From positions 1 through 64,000 of the forward strand of contig JAFLEI010000006.1 of the NCBI GenBank assembly GCA_017301975.1: 64,000 bases of DNA, written 5' to 3'. Below, one piece after another: positions 1 through 7,823 of this stretch. Source of the stretch: Verrucomicrobiota bacterium. Its GTDB lineage: Bacteria > Verrucomicrobiota > Verrucomicrobiia > Verrucomicrobiales > Verrucomicrobiaceae. Numbering within the stretch: the stretch's first letter is position 1; every line of letters begins with the position of its first letter. The notes below the pieces were generated by a model. That model saw only the letters and a list, made by a program, of their open reading frames with translations. It had not been told where the DNA came from and did not search any database. Made by a program: the position numbers and the translations under genes.

Positions 1-1
1 A

Positions 2-77
2 TGGTGCACCCGGCAGGGATCGAACCTGCGACCAGCCGATTAGAAATCGGCTGCTCTATCCACTGAGCTACGGGTGC
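2..77 (-). tRNA. tRNA-Arg (anticodon TCT)
   Basis: The minus strand folds as a 76-nt cloverleaf. A 7-bp acceptor stem (GCACCCG with CGGGTGC) is followed by discriminator A and a gene-encoded CCA. The anticodon stem GCCGA/TCGGC encloses loop TTTCTAA, giving anticodon TCT, which reads AGA/AGG. The T arm holds the expected GGTTCGATCC. Unlike the two other tRNAs in the window, this one encodes its CCA end. Confidence 0.96.
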
Positions 78-131
78 CTCGCCTGACCGGCGCGATCATA
101 AGTCTATCTGCGTTTTGAGCAAGGGCGCGCT

Positions 132-875
132 TCACTCAGGATGCAGTCCGAACATTTGCAGCACCACGCGGATCATGTCCCCCAGTTTGTTTTCATAGGG
201 CCGCTCCGGGTGCAGAATGGCCCAGCCGCGCTGCTTGCCGATGGCCGCGAGGCGGCGGGAGGGATGGACGAGCACTCCATAACCCGCATATTCGAGCAGG
301 GGCAGGTCGGCGGCGCTATCGGAGTAGCTCCAGCTGTGCGCGCGTTCCTGGTCGGTGAGTTCGGTCAGGCCGGGCACCACCTCCTCCATGGCGGAGATCT
401 TGGCCTCATGCTTGTTGTTGCCCGTGACCAGCCTGGGCATGCCGGGAAAGGTGGCGCCGACCTCAAACCGTGTGGCGATGCAGTGGTCAAACCCGAGCGC
501 ATGCGCGATCTCATGCGCGTAGAAGTCAGGGCTGGCGGTGTTCAGCACCAGCACGCGGTGCTGGTGCTTGTGTCGCAGGATCTCGGCCCGCAGCGCTGGG
601 TAGGCCCATTTCGTCACGCATATTTCGGCGAATTCGCGGGCGTACGCCCTCAGGCGCTCGCGGGGCATTCCCCGCAGGTAGCTCAAAAAGGCGCGCTTGG
701 CCGTGGCCGTGCTGGCCAGGCCGCAGGCGCGTGCGAGAGCCACCGGTACAAAAAGCCCATGCAGCAGCACGCGCCAGGGCTCGCGGTGCAGCACGAAGTT
801 GCAGAAGAGAGCCTGCGTGTCGAACGGCAGCAGTGTGTGATCAAGATCAAAAAAAGCGTAGGAGCGTGCTGGCAT
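132..875 (-). CDS. HAD-IB family hydrolase
   Basis: A 247-residue cytosolic phosphatase of the haloacid dehalogenase superfamily, subfamily IB (phosphoserine-phosphatase-like). Visible motifs are the N-terminal nucleophile loop FDLDHTLLPFDT, a middle motif LNTASPDFYAH (motif II position), and the metal-binding motif III region YSDSAADLPLLEYAG near residue 200. This matches the IB proteins related to SerB; the substrate cannot be told from sequence. I chose the ATG at 875 because the only longer option is a TTG at 896 adding seven residues with no ribosome-binding site. The neighbours, a tRNA and ndk, give no functional clue. Confidence 0.85.
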   Translation of the reverse strand: MPARSYAFFDLDHTLLPFDTQALFCNFVLHREPWRVLLHGLFVPVALARACGLASTATAKRAFLSYLRGMPRERLRAYAREFAEICVTKWAYPALRAEILRHKHQHRVLVLNTASPDFYAHEIAHALGFDHCIATRFEVGATFPGMPRLVTGNNKHEAKISAMEEVVPGLTELTDQERAHSWSYSDSAADLPLLEYAGYGVLVHPSRRLAAIGKQRGWAILHPERPYENKLGDMIRVVLQMFGLHPE

Positions 876-1000
876 GACGCAGGAAAGGGAAGACAAGGCG
901 CGGAGCCTAGCGCTCCGTTTCCATCTGGCAAAGCATTCCCAGCCTTGACGGATGCAGCGGCGGACGGCAGTGTACGCACCCTTTTTCCCCCAAGACCCTC

Positions 1001-1426
1001 ATGGCCCAAGAAACCACTCTCATCCTGCTCAAACCCGACTGCGTCGCACGCGGCATCAACGGCGAAGTCCTCAAGCGTCTCGAAGACGAAGGTTTCCGCA
1101 TCCGCGGCTGCAAGATGATCCAGCTCACGGATGAACTGCTCAAGGAGCACTACTCGCACATCGCGGACAAGCCTTTCTTCCCGGACGTGGCCAGCTTCAT
1201 GAAGAGCAAGCCCGTCATCGCCGTGGCGATCTCCGGTGAAAACATCATTTCCCACGTGCGTGACCTCCTGGGCCCGACGGATTCCAAAATCGCCCCCAAG
1301 GGCACCATTCGTGGCGACTTCGGCACGGACAAGATGACCAACGTCGTCCATGCCTCCGACTCCCCTGAAGCTGCCGCAGTCGAACTGAAGCGCTTTTTCA
1401 AGGACGGCGAAATTTTCAGTTATTGA
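1001..1426 (+). CDS. ndk: nucleoside diphosphate kinase
   Basis: Nucleoside diphosphate kinase transfers the gamma phosphate of ATP to NDPs through a phospho-histidine, balancing nucleotide pools in the cytosol. The 141-residue product has the normal bacterial length. It starts with the family's TLILLKPDCV strand, carries the Kpn-loop region and the active-site segment NVVHASDS, whose His is the phosphorylated residue, and ends with FF.DGEIFSY, close to the usual C-terminus. The ATG at 1001 gives exactly the expected N-terminus. It is monocistronic, followed 46 bp downstream by a tRNA-Leu gene. Confidence 0.97.
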   Translation: MAQETTLILLKPDCVARGINGEVLKRLEDEGFRIRGCKMIQLTDELLKEHYSHIADKPFFPDVASFMKSKPVIAVAISGENIISHVRDLLGPTDSKIAPKGTIRGDFGTDKMTNVVHASDSPEAAAVELKRFFKDGEIFSY

Positions 1427-1472
1427 GACGGCGCACATTGCCGCTACACTCGCGGCGCAGGCATTCCCCCAC

Positions 1473-1557
1473 GCCGCTGTGGTGAAATGGTAAACACAGC
1501 AGACTTAAAATCTGCTGGGAGGTAACTCCCTTGCCGGTTCGAGTCCGGCCAGCGGCA
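1473..1557 (+). tRNA. tRNA-Leu (anticodon TAA)
   Basis: An 85-nt class II tRNA with acceptor stem GCCGCTG/CAGCGGC, anticodon stem CAGA/TCTG around loop CTTAAAA (anticodon TAA), a variable arm TGGGAGGTAACTCCC and T arm GGTTCGAGTCC. No CCA is encoded after the discriminator A at 1557, so the end must be added by a tRNA nucleotidyltransferase. Confidence 0.95.
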
Positions 1558-1672
1558 CTCTGCTTGCTTAGAAGTGAAGCCGAGGGGCAGGGAGCTTGAG
1601 TGAAGAAGGACCTCCGGCTTCGCCTTTTGAGTCACGACAGACTCTCATTTCCATAAAGTGGCTCTTCATGCG

Positions 1673-1759
1673 CGGAGAGGGTGGGATTCGAACCCACGGT
1701 GGGGATAAACCCACGCCAGTTTTCAAGACTGGAGCCATAAACCACTCGACCACCTCTCC
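1673..1759 (-). tRNA. tRNA-Ser (anticodon TGA)
   Basis: An 87-nt class II tRNA on the minus strand. The acceptor stem is GGAGAGG/CCTCTCC with discriminator G, the anticodon stem CCAGT/ACTGG surrounds CTTGAAA (anticodon TGA), a long variable arm GTGGG...CCCAC follows, and the T arm has GGTTCGAATCC. CCA is not encoded. It lies convergent to the tRNA-Leu gene 115 bp away. Confidence 0.95.
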
Positions 1760-1878
1760 TGGTGCTGCGTTGCGGAACCCGGACAGTAAGCAACGGGAGG
1801 CAAACTGCCAAGAGGAACTTTGCATGAGCTGCAAGTCAGGATTGATCCATGACGAGGGGGCATCCATGGTCATGGCGC

Positions 1879-2670
1879 ATGATCCACAAGACCGCCCTGA
1901 TTGATTCGAGCGCCCAAATTGACCCGACAGCCGATATTGGCCCCTATGTGGTGATCGAGGGGGCCTGTGAGGTGGGCGCGGGATGCAAGATCGAGGCGCA
2001 TGCCCAGCTGGTGGGGCATGTGGTGGTGGGGGAAGGGACGCGGATCGGCCGCGGGGCGGTTATCGGCGGCGAACCGCAGGATCTGGGCTTTGATCCGGCC
2101 ACCCAGAGCAGCGTGATTTTGGGCAAAAAGAACATGATTCGCGAGCACGTGACGATTCATCGCGGCAGCAAGCCGGGAGCGGCGACGCGGATCGGAGATG
2201 GCAACTATCTCATGGTGGGCAGCCACCTGGCGCATGATGTGGTGTTGGGGGATCGAAACATCCTGGCGAACTCGGTCCTGCTGGGCGGGCATATCCACGT
2301 GGGCAACAACACCTTCATCGGGGGGGGGGCCGTTTTTCACCAGTTCCTGAGAATCGGAGATTTTTGTGTGATCCAGGGTAATGGCAGCTTCAGCAAAGAC
2401 ATTCCCCATTACTGTGCGGCACAGCGTATCAACCGCATCACCGGGCTGAATGTGATCGGCTTGAGGCGCCAGGGGTTCACTACGGAGGAGCGCGGAGCTA
2501 TTAAAGACCTGTTTCAGCAGCTTTTTTGCGGAGGAATGAACCTCACCCAGGCGGTGGAGCAGGCGAAGGCCCGGGACTGGCCGGAAAAAGCACGGCGCCT
2601 CTTGGAGTTTGTCCAAGCACCGAGCAAGAAAGGGGTGTGCCCAGTACGGCCTGGTCGGGAGGATGATTGA
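1879..2670 (+). CDS. lpxA: acyl-ACP--UDP-N-acetylglucosamine O-acyltransferase
   Basis: LpxA catalyses the first step of lipid A synthesis, moving an R-3-hydroxyacyl chain from ACP to the 3-OH of UDP-GlcNAc in the cytosol. The 263-residue product starts IHKTALIDSSAQIDP and consists of left-handed beta-helix hexapeptide repeats to about residue 185. It contains HRGS at the catalytic region, the conserved GGHIHVGNN...GGGAVFHQ loop, and the GLNVIGLRRQGF segment that opens the helical C-terminal domain. The length fits the family. I chose the ATG at 1879 because translation from 1849 adds ten residues foreign to LpxA. Unlike in many Gram-negatives, lpxD, fabZ and lpxB are not adjacent; lptD follows instead. 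Confidence 0.95.
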   Translation: MIHKTALIDSSAQIDPTADIGPYVVIEGACEVGAGCKIEAHAQLVGHVVVGEGTRIGRGAVIGGEPQDLGFDPATQSSVILGKKNMIREHVTIHRGSKPGAATRIGDGNYLMVGSHLAHDVVLGDRNILANSVLLGGHIHVGNNTFIGGGAVFHQFLRIGDFCVIQGNGSFSKDIPHYCAAQRINRITGLNVIGLRRQGFTTEERGAIKDLFQQLFCGGMNLTQAVEQAKARDWPEKARRLLEFVQAPSKKGVCPVRPGREDD

Positions 2671-2693
2671 GGCGAAAAAATACCGGCTTTTTC

Positions 2694-2722
2694 TTGTCAC
2701 CGTGATTTCGGTAGCCTATTTA
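2694..2722 (+). promoter_or_regulatory. candidate sigma-70 promoter for lptD
   Basis: TTGTCA (five of six matches to the -35 consensus) lies 17 bp before TATTTA, a weak -10, in the gap between lpxA and the lptD start at 2769. The spacing is ideal but the -10 is poor, so this is a suggestion only. Confidence 0.35.
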
Positions 2723-2768
2723 GGGCGCTCTCATTGCCTGTCCGTTTAGGGCATTGTCCTCTCGTGTT

Positions 2769-5288
2769 ATGATTTTTTCAAAATTTTGCGTGACGGTCCT
2801 CGTCTGCGTCCTGGCCATGGCCGGGGCGGCGGGCGGGCAATCCCTTCTCGACAGTCTCACGAGCGATCTCAATATTCGTGGTCTAACCACCACGATGGAT
2901 CCAGAAACAGGCGTCGCTACGGTGACCGGAGATGTGCATATTCATTACGGCGATGTCGAAATGCGCTGCGGCAGTGCGCAATACAATCAAGCCACTGGCG
3001 AGGTCATCGCCAAGGACGGCGTGACGATCTGGCGTGATGGCATGCTCTACCATGGAGATTCCATCACCTACAACTCCATCACGGGTGAAATGTCGGGCAG
3101 GAATGTGATCACAGGGATTGGTGCGGGAACGCAGCAGAGCATCGCTGGGACGGGCATAACCGCCGGCGGTGGGCCCGTAGGCGGCGGGTTCAGAAGAACG
3201 TCAGGCATGTTTTTCTTCAGAGCGGAGGACTTCCATTCGAGCAGCAAGCTTGAAAACCGGATTGAGGCCAAAGGTGTTTCATTCACATCACATGATGTGC
3301 AGGACCCGAACTACCATCTTCGCGTCAAGGAACTGACTGTTTATCCAGAGGACAAGGCCATTCTCAAGGATGTCAGAATGTATGCTGGAAAAACACCCTT
3401 CCTCTGGCTGCCTCAAGTCACCAAATCGCTCGAGGAAGACAGCAGCCTGCGTCTTGGCCCCGGTTTTCAAAGTCGTTGGGGAGCCTTCCTTCTGACGCAG
3501 ATGTCTGCCGTGCATGGCGACCACACCTTTGCAAAGTACAAATTTGATTTGCGCAGCAAGCGGGGGGTGGGGGCCGGGGTGGATTTCTTTTCGGTGCGCC
3601 ACAGTGCCAACCGGCAGAATTTCGGCACCCTGAAGTTGTATGGAGTCAATGACACGGCCCCGTCTACAAACGCCACCACTGCCATCCGTTATCCTGTTCC
3701 GCACTACCGGTATCGGGTGAATTTTCAGCATCGCATCTACCTTCCGGGTCCGGATGTGAGCACTTGGTATCTTGATTTCGACATCAACAAGATCAGTGAC
3801 ATTCACTTCTACGAAGATTTCTTCTTCAACGATTACCGCACCAATCGTGAGCCGGACAACCAGATCTCACTGATTCACACGAATGAAGCTTATGTCGCCA
3901 CCCTGATGGCGAAGTTCAAGCTGAACAATTTCTACCGCACGACGACCCGTCTGCCTGAGCTCTCCATCGACTTCACCCGGCGGCCTCTGTGGAATTCTGG
4001 AGTGTTCCATCAAGGCACCATCACTGCAGGCATCATTGGCGAAATGGTCGGACAGCAGGAAAGAGCGGAGTTGATCCGTCTGCAGACACTTGGTGTCGGA
4101 GGTCTTGCGACAGTGCTGGCTGATCCGCTTGGCACCGCCGGTGACTCATTCCTCGGTCTCGCCGGAGCTCCGCGAACGGCCGCTCTGACGCCAGTCGATA
4201 TCACGCAGGGCCTCAGCGCGATTTCCAGCAGGCTGGCGCAGCCTGGATATGCCCGGTTTCACACCTACCATGAGCTGCTGTATCCGAAGACTTACATGGG
4301 CTGGCTGAATGTGACGCCCAGGATCGGAGCTGGTATGACCAGCTATGGTGGAATCGTCGGCAGCACCACAGGATTGAAGAATTATACCCGTGGCATCCTC
4401 AGTTTTGGGCTGGACGTCTCCTTCAAGCTTTCCAAAAACTGGAGTGACCTGCAGGTGCCTGCTCTGGGGCTCAACGGCATTCGTCATGTGTTTCAACCGT
4501 ACCTGAACTATTCGTATTTGGATGCGCCCCAGGATCCGGGGTTGCCGGCGATTGACAGGCTTTCCACGACTACCAGACCTCGGTCCATTGACGTTCCCTT
4601 GTTTACGGCGGTGGACAGTCTTCGCTCTTGGAATGTGGCGCGTGTCGGATTCCGCAATCTTTTCCAAACAAAGCGCGATTACATGTCGAGCAATGGTTAC
4701 GGCAGCTTCTGGGAAACGCCCGAAGGCGGGGACAATCAGACCTACACTTGGGCAGGGATGAACACCTACGTGAACATTTTTGGCCAGGATCCGGAGTACG
4801 GTCGCAGTCTCTCCAATGTGTACAATGAGTTTTTCTGGGCTCCAGTACCCTGGGCCATGGTGAAGTCAGATCTCCAACTGCCCATCACCAGCGGTGTCGG
4901 CAGCTTTACGGAAGCCAACAACAGTGTGAGCTGGATGCTGAGCAAAAACACTTCGATCGAGCTGGGGCATCAGTATATTTATGATCACCCTTTCTTTCGT
5001 GACAGCAGTCTGTTGTACACGCGTTTTTACGCGAGGCTGAACGAAAACTACGGCTTTAACACCTACCACATTTACGAAGCGAGCAACGGTGTGCTGCAGT
5101 TCCAGAGCTACAGCGTTTCAAAGGATCTGAGCAGCTGGATTGCCTCTTTTGGCCTGATGTCGCGCAACAACGGCAACGGTGTTTCAGATTTCGGCCTTCT
5201 GCTTTCCTTCACGCTCAAGGACTTCCCCAAATTCAATTTCGACTTCGACATGGACCCCAATCCTGGTGGCCGCGGGAGCAGGCAATAG
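2769..5288 (+). CDS. lptD: LptD/OstA-like LPS assembly outer-membrane protein
   Basis: An 839-residue outer-membrane protein of the LptD type, which with LptE inserts lipopolysaccharide into the outer leaflet. A signal peptide (MIFSKFCVTVLVCVLAMAGAAGG) is followed by OstA/LptA-like beta-jellyroll repeats, roughly residues 35-110 (VATVTGDVHIHYGDVEMRC). Next come a second jellyroll stretch with the family pattern ending in a PFLWLPQV-type strand near residue 220, and a long aromatic-rich beta-barrel region to the C-terminus. Cysteines are few, so the disulfide pattern of E. coli LptD is not conserved. The ATG at 2769 was preferred to a TTG at 2754 because it begins directly at the signal peptide. 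The position after lpxA fits the role. Confidence 0.8.
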   Translation: MIFSKFCVTVLVCVLAMAGAAGGQSLLDSLTSDLNIRGLTTTMDPETGVATVTGDVHIHYGDVEMRCGSAQYNQATGEVIAKDGVTIWRDGMLYHGDSITYNSITGEMSGRNVITGIGAGTQQSIAGTGITAGGGPVGGGFRRTSGMFFFRAEDFHSSSKLENRIEAKGVSFTSHDVQDPNYHLRVKELTVYPEDKAILKDVRMYAGKTPFLWLPQVTKSLEEDSSLRLGPGFQSRWGAFLLTQMSAVHGDHTFAKYKFDLRSKRGVGAGVDFFSVRHSANRQNFGTLKLYGVNDTAPSTNATTAIRYPVPHYRYRVNFQHRIYLPGPDVSTWYLDFDINKISDIHFYEDFFFNDYRTNREPDNQISLIHTNEAYVATLMAKFKLNNFYRTTTRLPELSIDFTRRPLWNSGVFHQGTITAGIIGEMVGQQERAELIRLQTLGVGGLATVLADPLGTAGDSFLGLAGAPRTAALTPVDITQGLSAISSRLAQPGYARFHTYHELLYPKTYMGWLNVTPRIGAGMTSYGGIVGSTTGLKNYTRGILSFGLDVSFKLSKNWSDLQVPALGLNGIRHVFQPYLNYSYLDAPQDPGLPAIDRLSTTTRPRSIDVPLFTAVDSLRSWNVARVGFRNLFQTKRDYMSSNGYGSFWETPEGGDNQTYTWAGMNTYVNIFGQDPEYGRSLSNVYNEFFWAPVPWAMVKSDLQLPITSGVGSFTEANNSVSWMLSKNTSIELGHQYIYDHPFFRDSSLLYTRFYARLNENYGFNTYHIYEASNGVLQFQSYSVSKDLSSWIASFGLMSRNNGNGVSDFGLLLSFTLKDFPKFNFDFDMDPNPGGRGSRQ

Positions 5289-5463
5289 CTCTTCCGGTTG
5301 TTTGAAGGGGCCTTAAGCCCCCCGGGTGCGCCCATCCATCTCGTGGCAAAGAGGGGCGAGACGGCTACGGCTACGGCTAATCAGCCTAAGCCAAGCTTTG
5401 CATCCGAACCGTCGATTCCGATGGATTTCGTTACGGAGCTCACCCCAGGTTAGCCGTGGAATC
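5289..5463. other. intergenic region after lptD
   Basis: The non-coding gap between lptD (end 5288) and the minus-strand Pro-rich gene (end 5662) is 373 bp. This left part holds a short GC hairpin (GGGGC-CTTAA-GCCCC, about 5308-5322) without a T-run, and three tandem CGGCTA hexamers at 5362-5379. I see no gene in it. The right part holds a terminator and a small ORF, listed separately. Confidence 0.5.
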
Positions 5464-5504
5464 AAAAAAACATGCCATCTTCCCTCTGAGAAGGAAGAGG
5501 CATG
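5464..5504 (-). terminator. intrinsic terminator (minus strand)
   Basis: The arms CATGCC-A-TCTTCC and GGAAGA-GGCATG (5471-5504) form a 12-bp stem with one bulged A. Read on the minus strand, the stem is followed immediately by seven T residues, a classical intrinsic terminator. It would end transcription coming from the Pro-rich gene and the small ORF upstream, and has no T-run in the lptD direction. Confidence 0.8.
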
Positions 5505-5538
5505 TTGAACGGCTGCCCGAAGATTCAATATCAGCGAC

Positions 5539-5622
5539 TCACATTGCCCCACCGCTGCGGGCGAGGAAGTTGAGGGCCAAGGTAAGAACGGCGAGGATAA
5601 AAACTAACCAGGCAAGAGGCAT
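5539..5622 (-). CDS. possible 27-residue hydrophobic membrane peptide
   Basis: A short ORF from ATG to TGA encodes 27 residues: one strongly hydrophobic helix beginning MPLAWLVFILAVLTLALN and ending FLARSGGAM. It lies 39 bp downstream of the Pro-rich membrane protein gene on the same strand and 34 bp before a good intrinsic terminator, so it should be on the transcript. There is no recognisable ribosome-binding site, which is common in this window. The helix followed by a basic residue (Arg) is typical of small bacterial membrane proteins. I do not recognise a family; chance cannot be excluded at this length. Confidence 0.4.
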   Translation of the reverse strand: MPLAWLVFILAVLTLALNFLARSGGAM

Positions 5623-5661
5623 AAGATGATAGAGTGAGATTGAGAATGTCTGTCGAGGGCT

Positions 5662-6690
5662 TCAGGGAATCGCCATCAGCTGCTTCTTGAAATTCTCATT
5701 GGACCAAACACCTGAGGCAGAGACGGTTTCCCATTCCTGTTTGCCTTTTTCCGGGACCTTGATGGGGGATTCCGTGTTGAGATCCGCATGGCTAATCGCG
5801 TCAGAGCCAAGCATTTGAACGAGCATCAGAACGGCCGAAAGCACGAAGCAGATCACGGACAGCGGGACCAATCCAGCCTCAGGATCCTTTTCTTCGTAGA
5901 ACTGTTCTGCATCAGCAGCGGCACTGCGCTTGACGGGGGCGCTGGGAGGTGCGGAGATGGACGGGCGCTGCATAGCCTGAGTGGGCTGCAGCTTGACGGT
6001 CGCTTTCGGGAGGGGGCTGGCTGCCCCGACGCCGCCACCGACCATGGGGCCGGTGCCGGCTCCGGGTGCGGAAGGAGGACGCGGACCCGGTGCTTTCTGA
6101 AGAGGGACGGTGGGTGCGCCGGTTTCGGTGCGGGGAGGCGGTGCCGCTGGGTTTTGGGCCAGCGGGCGGGTGGCAGCTGGCAGGCCTGCCATGGGCGGCG
6201 AGGAAGGACGAGGCGCAGCCGGAGCCACAGGGGCTCCTGGTGGTTTGGGGGCCGTAGGGGGGGCCAGCGGACGAGCCATGGGAGGTGGCATCGCACCGGA
6301 CGGAGCCGGGGCCGCAGGTGGCGGAGAAGAAACCACAGGAATGGCGGAGGTGGTCTTCCTCGATGGTGGTGACATCGGGGGCGCGGGCAGCTTCACCGGG
6401 GCCGTGCTGGATTTTGGTGCCGGCGGCGGCAGCGGAGCTGAGGGCAGCTGAATTGGAGCCGTGGATTTCTTTGACACCATGGGCACCACCGAGGTCGTGT
6501 TGAACGACGCTGGAATCCCGCCTGTCGCAGGGGAAACCGGGGAGGTGGACTCACGCGGCTGCGTGACGCCGGCACCCGGACGCCCACGCAGGGTGATGCG
6601 CACCGTTTCTTTTTTCAGGGGAACGGCGGCAGTCTTGGGCGTCGAGCCTGAGGGTGGTGTTGGCGGTTGCGTGTTTTCGGGTTCGCTCAT
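5662..6690 (-). CDS. Pro/Ala-rich single-pass membrane protein, unknown function
   Basis: A 342-residue protein that I do not recognise. Residues 1 to about 260 are low-complexity, dominated by Pro, Ala and Thr/Ser (APPMSPPSRKTT, PPRTETGAP). A short acidic segment (AEQFYEEKDPEAG) precedes one transmembrane helix (LVPLSVICFVLSAVLMLVQML, about residues 275-295), and a C-terminal tail of about 45 residues follows (KQEWETVSASGVWSNENFKKQ). With no N-terminal signal peptide the likely topology is a long disordered cytoplasmic arm and a short periplasmic tail. The ATG at 6690 is unambiguous. The strong base bias creates long spurious ORFs on the opposite strand. Downstream are a small membrane ORF and a terminator. 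Confidence 0.7.
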   Translation of the reverse strand: MSEPENTQPPTPPSGSTPKTAAVPLKKETVRITLRGRPGAGVTQPRESTSPVSPATGGIPASFNTTSVVPMVSKKSTAPIQLPSAPLPPPAPKSSTAPVKLPAPPMSPPSRKTTSAIPVVSSPPPAAPAPSGAMPPPMARPLAPPTAPKPPGAPVAPAAPRPSSPPMAGLPAATRPLAQNPAAPPPRTETGAPTVPLQKAPGPRPPSAPGAGTGPMVGGGVGAASPLPKATVKLQPTQAMQRPSISAPPSAPVKRSAAADAEQFYEEKDPEAGLVPLSVICFVLSAVLMLVQMLGSDAISHADLNTESPIKVPEKGKQEWETVSASGVWSNENFKKQLMAIP

Positions 6691-6851
6691 GGTTCAGGGG
6701 CGGAAAATAAATGATTCAGACAATTCCCATATTTAGCGAATTTCGCCCCCTTGCGTCAATCCCTTTCTCCTGATGCCTTGCAATTGTCCGGCCAATGTTC
6801 GTTAGTTGCGAGCCCGGTGGTCGGCAACCAAGACGCCCGGTCCATTTTAGC

Positions 6852-7823
6852 ATGAAAATTCTTGTCACAGGAGGAGCTGGTTTCATCGGCTCTCACACCG
6901 TCGAGCGCCTCATTAATGAGGGTGCAGGCCAGATCACAATCATTGACAGCTTTAACGACTACTATAATCCCACGATCAAACGGGAGAATTTGCGTTCCTT
7001 TGGCTCGAAAGTCACGGTTTGTGAGGGGGACATCTCGGATTCAAGGTTTGTGCATGAGACCTTCAACGTGGGTCGTTTTGACGCAGTTATTCACCTCGCA
7101 GCTCGGGCTGGTGTGCGCCCTTCCATCGAGCAGCCTGAATTGTACATCGATACCAATATCAAGGGCACCTTCCATCTTCTGGAGGCCGCACGTCGCACCG
7201 GGGTGAAGCACTTTGTCTTCGCCAGCAGCTCCTCGGTCTATGGGGTGAACAAAAAGGTGCCCTTTGCCGAGGTGGACCCGATTTTGCAGACGATCAGTCC
7301 TTACGCCATGACCAAGATGGCAGGCGAGCAGATGTGCTCCAACTACAGCCATCTTTACGGCATCAAGACAGTCGCCCTGCGCTTTTTCACGGTCTATGGC
7401 CCGCGCCAGCGCCCGGATCTGGCCATTTCCAAATTCTCCCGCCTGATTGAAGACGGCAAGCCGATCGACAAATTCGGCGACGGCAGCACCGCCAGGGACT
7501 ACACCTTCGTCCACGACATCGTCGATGGCATCGTTGGGGCGCTCAACTACCGCAGCGGTCCGATCTGCGACATTATCAACCTTGGCGGCTCCCAGACGGT
7601 CACACTCAATGACCTGATTTCCACCATCGAACAGGCGATTGGCAAAAAGGCGGTCATCAATCAACTGCCCGAGCAGCCGGGGGATGTGCCCCTGACTTCT
7701 GCCGATGTGAGCAAAGCCAAGGCGTTGCTTGGGTTCAATCCCTCGACGACCATCGCCCAAGGGGTGCCCGCCTACGTGGAATGGTTCCGCGACATGCGTG
7801 CTCGCGGTATTGCCGTATGCTAA
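6852..7823 (+). CDS. NAD-dependent epimerase, UDP-glucuronate 4-epimerase-like
   Basis: A 323-residue extended short-chain dehydrogenase/reductase of the nucleotide-sugar epimerase family, cytosolic. It begins MKILVTGGAGFIGSHTVERL with the Rossmann GxxGxxG motif and DSFNDYYN. It has HLAARAGVRPSIEQP, the Ser of SSSSVYG, the catalytic YAMTK (Tyr-x-x-x-Lys) and RFFTVYGPRQRPD. The GVRPSIEQP and YGPRQRPD segments are typical of UDP-glucuronate/UDP-galacturonate epimerases, which supply sugars for surface polysaccharides. The internal ATG at 6852 was chosen because the 19 residues before it (from 6795) are not part of the fold. Its stop overlaps the convergent HAD gene by 4 bp. Confidence 0.88.
   Translation: MKILVTGGAGFIGSHTVERLINEGAGQITIIDSFNDYYNPTIKRENLRSFGSKVTVCEGDISDSRFVHETFNVGRFDAVIHLAARAGVRPSIEQPELYIDTNIKGTFHLLEAARRTGVKHFVFASSSSVYGVNKKVPFAEVDPILQTISPYAMTKMAGEQMCSNYSHLYGIKTVALRFFTVYGPRQRPDLAISKFSRLIEDGKPIDKFGDGSTARDYTFVHDIVDGIVGALNYRSGPICDIINLGGSQTVTLNDLISTIEQAIGKKAVINQLPEQPGDVPLTSADVSKAKALLGFNPSTTIAQGVPAYVEWFRDMRARGIAVC

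Noticed and set aside
141..1118. Long plus-strand ORF of 325 codons opposite the HAD gene and ndk
   Set aside because: It is antisense to a gene with clear HAD motifs and overlaps ndk; its translation has no domain-like pattern. High GC produces such shadows throughout the window.
5362..5379. Three tandem CGGCTA hexamers considered as a repeat element or CRISPR-like structure
   Set aside because: Too short, no spacers, single locus.
5788..6503. Several Gly/Arg-rich plus-strand ORFs opposite the Pro-rich membrane protein
   Set aside because: They are complements of Pro/Ala codons. The minus frame has a transmembrane helix, a clean ATG and a downstream terminator, so it is the better choice.
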